This document shows positions 45,901 to 56,200 of a DNA stretch of 64,000 nt, one piece after another; position 1 is the stretch's first letter, and every line of letters begins with the position of its first letter. The position numbers and the translations under genes are program-made. The notes below the pieces were generated by a model. It was given only the letters and a program-made list of their open reading frames with translations, had not been told where the DNA came from and did not search any database. Source of the DNA: Acephala macrosclerotiorum (Eukaryota > Ascomycota > Leotiomycetes > Helotiales > Mollisiaceae); the NCBI GenBank assembly GCA_014904845.1, contig MU119203.1, positions 806,001 to 870,000 of the forward strand. Reading direction: 5' to 3'.

Positions 45901-46010
45901 CAACCGACCTGTTGGAGCTTGGAGGGATGAGTGTGTCCATTTGGATGTCGGAATGGCGCCATGTGGTGTGTGAGGGCGGAGGTATTCCACTTGTCGATGT
46001 GCAACAGAGG
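42930..46010 (+). repeat. Array of about 18 diverged interspersed repeat units, one orientation
   Basis: A block of about 45-65 bp recurs in the same orientation, separated by spacers of about 50-200 bp. It reads, loosely, CATAAGATG, then CTATATTCAT, then a variable 8-20 bp, then CACTGCGATGTGCAACA. The 3' core (CGATGTGCAACA and variants) lies near 42970, 43125, 43395, 43600, 43780, 43905, 44045, 44205, 44340, 44446, 44550, 44684, 44940, 45135, 45342, 45568, 45718 and 45987. The TAAGATG element precedes about half the cores; copies after 44,900 have largely lost it. Downstream of many cores is a pyrimidine tract (TCTTTCCTTCC type), and two neighbouring units share a segment TTCGAGCTTGA-n-GTGGAGCTTG, so the ancestral unit may have been about 150-200 bp. 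No long open frame spans it. It is not a CRISPR array: spacers and units vary in length. Confidence 0.8.
43652..43696 (+). repeat. (GAAG)n microsatellite
   Basis: About 11 uninterrupted GAAG tetranucleotides between two units of the interspersed array. Confidence 0.95.
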
Positions 46011-47357
46011 GGTTGATGAGGTGGATATCGATCTGAGAGATATTGGTAATCTGGGACAATCGACCCTCGATGACATGCCAAAAATATGGAATACTTGCAC
46101 CTATCCTTGAACGGCAAACGCCCTCTCGGGGCCAAGGGAAGGTTGGAATCCACGAGAGAAACTTGCTCGACGATAACTATTAGGCTTGCTCCCAGTAAGT
46201 TGAGTTTGCAACCCAAGTACCAATCCGGAGAACAAATACACCCCTGTGGTCCTCTTGCAAGCTGAAAGACCTAGAGAGAGAGACAAAGACAAGCAGACCA
46301 TATCGTCTCCTTATGGTTCGAGAATCTCTCGACCTCGCTGTTAGGAGACTCTAGCCGTCATCAAAGCAAAGAGCCGGAACAACATATCCATTGTGTAGGG
46401 ATTGTGAGGCACACCAGCCAGGAACCAGGCCACACTGCAACAAAGATACCTAGAAATGCGATCGATATTGGAAGTCACATTTAATCTTCGATGCGAATTA
46501 CCGATTTAAGTCGATGAAACGAGACGGGATAGATACTAGATATGTACCGGATGCGTACTGGATGTGTAGCGGACGTCGAGGAGTAAGAGACGAAGTTCTA
46601 TATCCTGTACAGCGAGACGACAGAATTATTTTACCAGGCGCAGGTCGTTATATTTGGACGCCAAGGTGTTGCAAATCTCGACAGAATTTCTCTTGCGCAG
46701 GACAGCGAGGATTTAGTCATTTAACCCTCCTTTCGAAGTTGGAAAGCACGATAGCAAGCAATACGCCTGGACCACCACACTCACTACAGCTGATCGAACA
46801 TCCCACCTATTTCCCAACTCTGAGGAACCTTTGTTGCATGTTCATCTCGCTCAATGTACCATGTTTGCTTCAACTTTGGTCAATTTTATTGAACTTGTAT
46901 CATTTGTTGCACAATGACAAGTCCGAAGACATTCCGGACTCCGGACTTTCTAAAAGCCACGGGAAGCAACAGACATTGCGATCTACAACAAAAGCACGTT
47001 ACCTACTACCGGCGCAGAACAGGTATGGCGGGGCGAAGCAAAACTTCAACCAGCTGGCGGGACCTCACGCTCACATTTGATCTACAACTACATATGATAA
47101 CACCCGACCTCCTATATCACTTCTTTAGGTCTCAGTTAGCTCCATTGCGATCAAGCCGCGACTTCATACCAATTTTGAAGTGCTCGGGCTGAACGACGCC
47201 TAGGATAGGTTATGTGGCGTGTAGGTGCACAATAAGCCCAATCGTGTTCAACTTGCTATGCAATGCAAGCCGTCGGCAATCACACAGCCACCATCTGACT
47301 GATACAAACGTGAACGACAGAAGGTAGTCTTTTCCTTCTGACTTCATCCTCTTAACC
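46011..47357. other. Intergenic with outlying repeat cores
   Basis: No gene called; a plus-strand 188-codon frame at 46514-47080 is not protein-like. One outlying plus-strand core (ATTGCGATCTACAACAAA) lies near 46975, and TTTGTTGCATG and TTTGTTGCAC near 46832 and 46902 could be inverted partial copies. Confidence 0.4.
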
Positions 47358-48906
47358 GTGCAACCTCTCTCGCAGCACCAACTTTTAACGTTTGCGATCG
47401 AGAAGCACGATTTTCGCACCACACCCGAAAGCCGGGATCAGTTCCTTGCATCTACTTTTGCAAGCCTCCATCATCCACCAAATGTCTTTAGTCTCTCAAT
47501 TTCGACCACCCTGCAGGTCTCTATTGTTATTCTCGTAGCCCTTTTACGAGTTGATGTATTCGTTGACGGCTGGGCGAGCTCTGGCAGCAACTTTCACTTG
47601 ATCTCTGTTACCTCGCTCACAGTTCTGGCCACGTGATAACATCGGTCACAACAAGCACCGTTCGAAAGCTATGGTTCCAACGATTCGTACTTTTCACCGC
47701 CGAATGTGGCTCTCTGACTCAAAGCCGCATCAAGGTTCTCGTGGGGCTTGGCGATTTCAAAGACCAGCTCGGACAGTGGCAAGTCGTCTTTACGTTCACC
47801 TTGATCAGCCTTATCACTACTTCAATCGTTGCTGGCTTGACTCCAAGGTCCATCACTTGTGAGTCACACCCTTTCCTTCTTTGCTATGCTTCATAAAGGA
47901 AACGGCAGTGGCCACTGATCATTACCAGATGTAAGCGACTCGAACCTTGGAAAGATATACATACTCGTGGATAAATACTGCCTCAGCGATGTAGGAATAC
48001 GTTCTGTCTCCGGTCAGTGGTTCCCATGGACATTGCACGATGGCTCAAATATCACCTACGACCAGAACCTAGGTATTCTCGCTAGGCAATGTGAAGCAGG
48101 GGCAGCTAAAAATTTTCATACAGCGACGCCGAATGGAAGAGTCCAAGGAGTCTGGTATATCATGGGCGATGTCCTAGTCTTCCAATGTGCTTCTGGCGTA
48201 CCATGGAGCTATAAAAACGGCCTCGACGATGTTTTCGGCACAACGTGGAATTCAGACTTCCTTTGGGCATTCGCTGCCTCCCTGTTCTTCAACGAAATTC
48301 AGTTCATTGCTCCGCTGCTGGCGCTATCACAATTGAAAGCACAGGAAAACTGCCAGTAACCAAGGGAAACTGCAAAATCACGAGCCAATTTCTACAAATC
48401 CAAGCATCTAGAGATTCGGCAGCAGTGCTCGGTGCCTGCACTAATAATAACACCATTGGAACCGCGACTATATTGCTCAGAGCAAATCGGATACCAGGTA
48501 CAAGCCATTTTCGACTCCACTTGCGAGATGTACGATATGAACGATTTTCCCTTCACGATAAGCCGAATTCTCAGCTATGCGGCACTCGCAACAGAAGGCG
48601 GGCTGTATGGCCTTTATTAGCGGATACTACGATGGATGATTTGATACCTTGAACTATGTGGTGAACCAAGACCTCAATGCCAGCAATGGTGGAAGAACCT
48701 TCAAAGATTCCACGAATCCTCTTGAAGATGCACTCGGCTTGGAAATTGCCCTTGATATGGGCTCTTCTGCGGAGGTTACACCACAGATACCAACTACACA
48801 GCGATTCAGGATGGAACGCATTCCTATACCAGGGTTCGGCTCGGGTCAAGTAGTCTTTGGGGTCTCCTGTACTTGTTTCCCCTTTTGTTCTCGTGATGTG
48901 TTCTAG
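47358..48906 (+). pseudogene. Multi-frame relic of a fungal multi-pass membrane protein
   Basis: Protein-like text runs left to right but changes frame. Frame A (47358-47633) has a hydrophobic stretch ending SLTVLAT. A missing base then moves to the frame starting 47633: VITSVTTSTVRKLWFQRF, KVLVGLGDFKDQLGQWQVVF, LISLITTSIVAGLTPRSIT, the TM-plus-TAIVAxLTP pattern of a common uncharacterised fungal membrane family. A well-formed intron (47859-47928, GTGAGT to ACCAG) joins to LGKIYILVDKYCLSDVGI and GVWYIMGDVLVFQCASGVP. Near 48,300 the frame shifts to AAGAITIESTGKLPVTKGN, near 48,480 to YCSEQIGYQVQAIFDSTCEM, and near 48,620 to LNYVVNQDLNASNGGRTF and DSTNPLEDALGLEIAL, with a TGA at 48637 just before it. 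At least four disabling changes, so a pseudogene; the parent family name is by recall of pattern only. Confidence 0.65.
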
Positions 48907-50266
48907 TGTGCCTCGTCTTTGGAATCCTGAGAGATTCTGGGAGGAAAGGAAAGATCACTCGTCCGTGAGGAATGATACTTGCTAGTCTCGGAATGGACAC
49001 AAAGTAGACTCAAGGCGCTATGGACCTTTTCGTAGCCGGCGTTAGGTTCTTCTACATCATCCGAAACGCCACAGAATGTCTCGAAGCTGGTGGATTATAT
49101 TTGGATTTAGGAATTTTTTTTTGTTTACGTTTTGAGGAGCTGTCATATTCCTGAATTGGAAATAGATTTTCATGTCGTTGTGCCGTCTGCCTGAGTCATC
49201 GCACTAAAGATCTTCGAATACAAAAACTTCGCCTTCCTCAAGGCCCTTTCATCTCTTCATCTTGCACGGAACCTACCGATAGCGTCGTAACTCTCAACGT
49301 TACTTAATGATGATACGGTTAGTGTATCTGCATCACCGCAAATCCTAATGCAGCCATGCCATCTTGGTATCGGCTTCTGCAACAGGCAGATGGACCGTTC
49401 TTGGCTCATTTCTGAGAGATCCTCTCTTCCCCTATGATTTTGGATTGGATCTATTTCGAGTAGTAATGATTGTGCATAGGGTGAGGCTCATGATGATGGC
49501 GCACAAGGGTATGGAGAGCAAGCTAACTGGAAACATTGGGCGCGAGGACGAACATGACACTGAATGGGAACTGCCTCGAGCATCCATCGGCCACCTTGAT
49601 ATATCCTAGTAGCTAGCTAAACAAGGTAGCTGCGGGGCTCCCTGGTTACGACTTGCAACAAAGCTCCTAAAGAGGAGAAGTGGTTCAAGGTCGTAAAACC
49701 GGCATGCGGGATGCTCATCACGGGACATGGAGCTTGCGCACATTGTCCTCAGACAGTAAAAGCCATACACTACCCTTGCTGGGAATAGTATTGCACTGGC
49801 GATGCGCAACAAAAGGCGTTAACCGGACTGGGAAAGAAGGCTGTTGGGGAAGTCCGGATGCGTTTTGGCTACTTGCGTATACGGCTGCAGCAATAGCCGG
49901 GAATCCAGTGACTTGGAGACTTATTAGCCGATACGGCCATGCCATATGTGACTGGCTGAGAGGCTTGGTGCTGGGGTAAGTGCATCGTGAGGCTCTTCGC
50001 CCCTTTGGCGTTACAGGTCAATATGTTGTGGGTGTGGCGCTGCCAAGTGGCTCCAGTGTACTACGTACACAAAAGCACCCCGCCATCTCCAGTTAATGCA
50101 CCCGACCATGTTCTCCTCGGCCTTGGAGTAGTTTCAGCTGCCGTGCTTACTTTTCTTGATCTGCACTTAAAGCCCCATTCGGAAGCTCGTAGTCTGGTAG
50201 CGCTTTGACTTCTGTGTTTATCTGAATTCCCACCTGAACCTCCTATTTTTTGCTTCAATACTAAAA
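48907..50266. other. Intergenic with two outlying repeat cores
   Basis: No gene seen. Two cores matching the 43-46 kb array occur near 49646-49662 (TACGACTTGCAACAAAG) and 49792-49812 (TTGCACTGGCGATGCGCAAC). The right end holds the promoter of the amidohydrolase gene. Confidence 0.45.
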
Positions 50267-51336
50267 ATGGAGAATTGCAATCTTCCCGAGCGAATTGATG
50301 TTCACTGTCACGCCGTTCCAGAAAAGTATCGTGAGCAATTGATCAAAAATGGTTATCAGAATCCTGATGGAATGCCAGCTATTCCAGTCAGTCAAATGCC
50401 CCTTTCTTCAAATACCCCGCTCACAAAAACCAGGCTTGGGATGCAGAGACTCACATTCAACTCATGAAAGATCGCAACATCAGCAAATCAATCCTCAGTA
50501 TCACCTCCCCGGGGACAAACCTCACACCCAAAAACGCCCAAGAAGCAGTCACTACGACCCGCCAAACTAACGAAGAGCTCGCGTCAATCTGCAAGCTCCA
50601 CTCCTCACACTTCTCATTCTTCGCCTCTCTCCCTCTCCCTGTCGCTTCCGCATCCATCCAAGAAATCGACTATGCACTCGACACTCTCGGCGCCGTAGGC
50701 TTCGTTATCATGTCAAACGCCCATGGACTCTACCTCGGCGATCCAGCCTTCACTCCCGTCCTCGAGAAACTCAACGAGAGAAAAGCAACCATATTCATCC
50801 ACCCCACGACATGCAACCTCATCATTCCTGAATCCCAAGGTTCTGGTCGGGAGGTTAAACCAGTTACCGTCTTGCCCTATCCTCGGCCTGTGATGGAATT
50901 CATGTTCGACGAAACGCGTGTCGTGGCCAATATCCTGCTTTCCGGACTCCTAGACACTTATCCCGACCTCACGTTCATTATGTCGCATTGCGGATGTGCT
51001 TTACCTCCAATAATTGATAGGATTGGGGCCTTTGATGCGATAATATATGGAAAGGAGGATTCGGGTCAGAGGTTTAAGGATCTTTTGAAGACAAGGTTCT
51101 ATTTTGATCTTGCGGGGAAACCATTCCCAGAACAGATTCACGGGTTGGTGAGAATGTTGGGTGGAGCTGGGGAGGCAGGAAAGAGGTTTGTTTATGGGAG
51201 TGATTTTCCGTTTACGCCGGAGAAGGCAGTTATTGGGTTGCAGGATTTGATGGAGGGTGGTTTGGAGGAGGTTTTTGGGAAGGAGGTTAAGGAGGAGATA
51301 TATGTTGGAAACGCGAAGAGGCTGTTTGGTCTCTGA
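50267..51336 (+). CDS. ACMSD-type metal-dependent amidohydrolase/decarboxylase, 340 aa
   Basis: Member of the amidohydrolase-2 (ACMSD-like) family, TIM-barrel metalloenzymes that decarboxylate or hydrolyse aromatic-type carboxylates; 6-methylsalicylate decarboxylase and gamma-resorcylate decarboxylase belong here. Two exons: 50267-50386 and 50434-51336 (GTCAGT donor, ACCAG acceptor, 47-nt intron, joined 1,023 nt). The splice gives IPAWDAETHIQLMKDRNI, a normal family start region. Metal ligands are visible: His13 and His15 in IDVHCHAVPEKY, His163 in IFIHPTT, His225 in FIMSHCGCALPP and Asp297 in YGSDFPFTP. No signal peptide, so it is cytosolic. The exact substrate cannot be assigned; no polyketide or aromatic-degradation genes flank it. 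Confidence 0.9.
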
Positions 51337-51533
51337 AGGGAGAAGTGGGTGGCATCTAGAGTTCTGAAGCCAGGAGCTGAAATTGACGTGCTATCTGGCA
51401 CTGCAAGACTATCACGAGAGCAGTGCAGAAATTCCAGTGTTCAATGTCCATCCTTGGCAGGTATATTTCTAAGTTTTCCTCAGATACTTTCTCAATCGAT
51501 ATATGTGTCCCACCATGTACCAACACATCAACC

Positions 51534-51847
51534 TCATGTCTTCTTAACAACACACACTAAGCAAACATCGCCTTCTCCCAAGCACCCCAATTTATCAACC
51601 TTATGTTCCTGAGCCCCATCTGCAGCATTATAGGGATTATTTCCCAACCAGATCTTGCCATCCCCCTCCTCCATAAAGACCCGAACAGTATTCTTTGGGA
51701 CGCTGTCTAACGTATACAATGTGATGGGCTCCCTAACGTCGTAGTTTTCTGGGAAAGACTTGAAGAATTAGTTAGTCTGCTTGCAAAGCGTAGCGGATAA
51801 CTTACCTGTTTCTGTTTCCATCTTTCAGCATCTTCTTTGGCTCCCAT
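51534..51847 (-). CDS. Small two-exon protein, 88 aa or longer, unknown function
   Basis: Not recognised. Exons 51847-51806 and 51758-51534 join in phase 0 (CAG/GTAAGT donor, CTAAC-type branch point, TTCTTCAAG acceptor). The protein reads MGAKEDAERWKQKQ, then SFPENYDVREPITLYTLDSV, KNTVRVFMEEGDGKIWLGNN, and a conserved-looking end KLGCLGEGDVCLVCVVKKT. The frame is open upstream of the ATG with further protein-like residues (KPVLKNTWCHIRLET), so a 5' exon may exist and the ATG at 51847 may be internal. There is no signal peptide or membrane segment. It converges on the amidohydrolase gene, whose stop is 197 bp away; a functional link is possible but unproven. Confidence 0.5.
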
Positions 51848-51999
51848 GGTCTCCAGCCTGATGTGGCACCAAGTGTTCTTTAAGACTGGTTTGGGAAATA
51901 GCAGAGAGGTAATAGTCGTTATATTCCGTAACGACGTGATTGATGGTGACAGCTCGCGTGAATACGATTCTGCCTAACATTGCGTGACGTGCCCAATCA

Positions 52000-52500
52000 T
52001 ACCGCCGCGTGCGGATCTTACTTGCAGCTGCCCGCGAGTTTTTACTCGCTAGGGTCCCTAGAGCCTATTATGCCCCCTCACAACAACCCCACAACCACAC
52101 TCACCCCCAAAACCACCGCCCCTAACCCCCACTCCACCTTCAAACTCTCCACCTCCGGCAGGAGCAACGCTAGCTGTAGCCGTCGCTGCTGTGTAACTTG
52201 AACGCGTGGATGAGCTTGAAGCTAGAGATGAGGAGACGGAAGATGCGGATAGAAGGGAGGAAGCTGCGGATGAGGCGGAGTTTGAGGATGAGGATGGGGA
52301 GATGGAAGAGGCGGAAGATATGGTGGAGGATGCTTGTCTTGCTTGGAATGGAAGGTGGGGTTAGTGGTTTTTTTGAAAGGGAAAGAGGAGCGGGTGAGAA
52401 GGGGAAGGGAAGGGGGTACCTCGAGTGGATTTGCGATTGCTGCAGGAATGACGAGAATGGAAAGCGCCGCCACCCGGAGATAGGAGACGGAGAACTTCAT
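52000..52500 (-). CDS. Secreted small protein with conflicting frames; possible decayed GPI-type protein
   Basis: The ATG at 52500 opens a clear signal peptide (MKFSVSYLRVAALSILVIPA, then AIANPLE). The uninterrupted frame gives a 92-aa Pro/His-rich protein ending at 52222. However, a second frame over 52,330-52,120 is Ser/Ala-rich (NSASSAASSLLSAS; TRSSYTAATATASVAPAGGG), and a third frame ends with a hydrophobic tail (WGLGAVVLGVSVVVGLL, then stop near 52,073), which together look like a serine-rich GPI-anchored wall protein. I found no intron that joins signal, Ser-rich and tail frames; a GTACCC follows the signal exon but gives the wrong phase. Either it is broken, misread in the assembly, or only the 92-aa form is made. 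Confidence 0.4.
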
Positions 52501-53261
52501 CCTGATGATTGGAATTGCTCAAGAAAATTACTCGAAATGTTCAACCAAGAAGAAATTTGACTGCGTATGCAGACCCGCAGCATATATCACAGAACATAAC
52601 TCAACTACGTCAACGACTTGTTGATTGAGCATCGCAAGAGCTTCCGAGCTCGCATTGCTGATCTCTTACAGTTCTTCGCATCTCACAAACACGTTCATAC
52701 AAACAAGCTTCACATTGGCAGAAACAAAATTAACGAACTCTGTCAAAAGAAACACCACAGCATAGGAAAGTAACAAGTGATTGGTACGGAGAAGTAGTGA
52801 AATGTTTAGGAGGGAGAATAATCTGGGAAGTCAAAATAAGCCTACGATGGCTGCCGATCTGACGTTGCCGAGTCGGGATGACGACACGACCTTTGTTTGA
52901 GGCTCAAATACTTTACTACGAATGAATGTCGGTTCAGAGGCGAAGACGAAAAGAAGATGAGAAGTGAATGACAATTTGGTGGTGACCGACATTCAAAATC
53001 TCTATCCTTACCGAGATAGTGAATTGACCATTCCGGACATTGGCCTTTGTTCTGAATGTCCGGGCGAAGAATAGATGAACCGTGGGAGTCTTGCTCGAAA
53101 TCAAAGTATCAAGACCAGGTGGGACAATGAGCAAAACAACGCCATGTTCATATGCTATGTGCCAGTTCTATCACCATGCCACCAATGTGTAAAGCCATGC
53201 AATGCAATCATCCAAACCAATGCTCAATGTCCCAGCCATGCACCGTCATCATATCCCGTCG
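52501..53261. other. Intergenic
   Basis: Nothing recognised. It separates the secreted-protein gene from the 3' end of the ELG1 gene, both on the minus strand. Confidence 0.45.
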
Positions 53262-56200
53262 TTAACCATCCACCAACTCATCTCTCTCGCTTTCTGTCTT
53301 GAACTCCTCCAGACTTCCCTTACTTGATCTCCTGCTTCCACTAGTAGCCATGTCTACCAAAGCTGCCTCCGTCCAGTCTTGCTTCCCTGTCTTCATAACC
53401 AGATGTGGATTGAGCAAGGAGCCAAAGTACTTCTCTCTTCTTGTTGTGCTGCGGGCACCACCTTCAAGAGCAGACATGGCAGCCCTGGTCATCCGCATCT
53501 TCTTCCCTTTTCGCCCGCCTTCACTTAATAGATTGCTGCGCCTGACACGCTCCTCTTGTAGCCGAGCATCAAAGTCGACAATGGAACGAACATAAGGAGC
53601 CATATCCTCGACGATAATACTCATTGTGCGATCGAAGACTGAGGCTTCCAACTGTCCCGTGCTGAACAAAGATTTCTCGGGTTCCGAGACAGGGTCGAAC
53701 GCAGCGCTGAAGTCGCGACGGCTCAATGATGAATCGGCCGAGGTTGCCTCTTTCCGAATCAGTCGAATGATGTCCGATTCGTCTGGTCGCCTGAGCTCTG
53801 GTGGCACTTCTTTATCCATCTTGACATGTTGGTCAATGTGCAGACGATCCCTGCTGCGAGACCTCATCCAGAGCGAGATGTCTTTACTTAGTGTGTCGTA
53901 ATTTACTAGCGTGGCGGCTTCGAGAATTTCAGCTGCTAAAGTGTAATCCTCACGTGCCTTGCTGGTCAGTTCTGGCATTGAGGCATCGATTCTGATCTGT
54001 GACACATCAACAACGCGTTAAATAGAATACTTCTTAGGTCCTTACCTGATTGTTGGACGCAAAAAGTCCCCCAGAACAGACATCAGCACTACTCATTGCC
54101 TCGAGAAAATCATCGTAGGCTCGAAGTGCTGCTTGACTCTTTGTCTTGTCATCATTTTGCGCCCAAGACTCGAGGTCGAGGCTTTTCTGCCAATCGCCAA
54201 TGTCCAAATCCCAACCATCACACATTTCATGGAGAGTTTCTTCCTCGATATCTAGATGGTGCATATCACTCTCAAGGACATCTTGAGAAAGCCAACCCAT
54301 GCCAGTTTTGTACGTTCCTTCACTGACGACTCGAAAGGTGTTTCCGTCCTTGTCGACATCACTTCCTTTGGGCCAACGAGAAAGATACCAGCCAAGTCCA
54401 TTCTTCTTGTCTCCAACAGCGAATTGGCACCAGAAGTTCAAATCCGTCATAGCAGCTCGTAAGTCCATATTCCGACTCTCGTACACAGACTGTACCGCCT
54501 CACGTCTTAGGACGTGACCTTCACAGGCTGCTACTACTAGCATGTAATCAGCTGCAAGATCGGCTGGAGGAGGATTCATGCGTATAATAGCGTGCAGCGG
54601 CAGGCTTTTGATCGGAACGGCGGACTCGTCGTTACAAGTGATGACAATTGGTCGTTTTGATGTCGTTGCTAAGTTGAGAATAGTAGGCCAGAATTGAGTG
54701 TCCTCTCTGTAGAGAATATCGGCCTCCTCGATCAAGATCAAGGATTGTTTTTGTGCTTTGGCTGATGTTTTAGGCTTCATATCCTCCTTGATTAGCTGAG
54801 GCTGTTTTGTTGAACCTTTGGAGGTTGCAGCTGGAGCCTTTGACTTTGCCTCGGATTTCGTTGCTGGCTGGGACTTAAAGAACGAGTTCATAGTTCCTTG
54901 CCTTCCACTTTTCAGGTCGTTGGCTAATGCTTCGTCGATTCGACGCTTGTCCTCGTCTCCTGCCCCGTCAATCTGTGGAAGGCCTGGTGGCAGTCTTTGT
55001 ACCTGATGATTTTGCGTCATGTCACCAACTTTGTCCATGATCTCCTTGCCGCTCCGTTTGGCTCCTGGATGTATCTCGAAGACTTCAAAGCCCAATTCCT
55101 TTGCAACGGCATACACAGCTGCAGTCTTGCCACACCCATGAGGACCGCTGATCACCACAGCGTTTGTCAACCTTCCAGAATCCTTGTTCTTAAGTCCAGT
55201 ACGAACAACGGTTTTGATTTGCGGGCCCTGGCTTCCAAAAGGCGAGGGGTTGTCATCTGGCTCGGAAATCTCATCCATATCGTCATCCGCCTCATCCGAA
55301 GATATAACAAAGCCGTCCAATTTCTTGGACTTGCGCTTTCGTTTCCCACTGGGCTCGGACTTCCCCCCTGATCGCTTTGAGGATGAGCAAGCTCCTAGCC
55401 CTGCTTCTACAGACTTTACTGTCAAAGATTGCAACCACTCTTTCAATACGGAAACTTCCTTCCCGGTCTGTAGAACGTCAGAAGCATATTTAGGAGAATA
55501 TTTGTGGATCCACGATTGACTCTCGCATCGGCCTTTGTCGAATGCAGAGAGAGAGGTCGATATTGAGCCATAAGTTTTCAGTATTGCAGGATGAAGACGC
55601 GTCTGTTCGTCATCGTTCTGTTGAATTTCATCTTCACTTGCGCTTTGCGCCATAGAGTTGGAAGGTGGAAGGCGCGTGCGTAGCTCCTTCCGGACCCTTC
55701 TCTGGATCTCAAAACCTGGCTCCAAGTGCTTGGTAGGAACCCTCAAACAATCGGAAACCGGAGGAAATTCGTTCGGGTCGATATCCCTGATGCCTTGAAC
55801 GACGTTGGCAATGCGTAAATCCTTTGCTAGATTTCCAAGGATATCCTCTCCCTGAAGGATTCGTATCGCTTGATATTTTGACTTCTTGCTTTGTGATGGC
55901 ACGCTTGGTGCGCTGGATGGCAATTGCTGAGAATTTTCTAATTGGTCAGATAGGTCTAGACCTCGAATATGGACCATGTCTTTCCAAGGCCATGCTGGTT
56001 CGGTGGCCCCGGGAAACTTCATGATCTTCGCGGATGTTCCGAAGCCTGAGAATGGTATCGCGGTCTTGGGCAGAGGAGACTGTTTGCCACGAGGTGGTGT
56101 TCGGGCTCCGGCTTGTGGAATTCTTTCCTTGGCGGCTGTAAGGTCAATGATTGAGGGCCGCCTCTTGGCCGGCTTTTGAGGACTTGCTTTCACCGCAGCT

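Noticed and set aside
42930..46010. CRISPR-like array
   Set aside because: Repeats are diverged, spacing is irregular (100-270 bp), no cas genes are present and the host is a eukaryote.
46514..47080. Plus-strand 188-codon open frame
   Set aside because: The composition is not protein-like, and no homologous motif or splice context was found.
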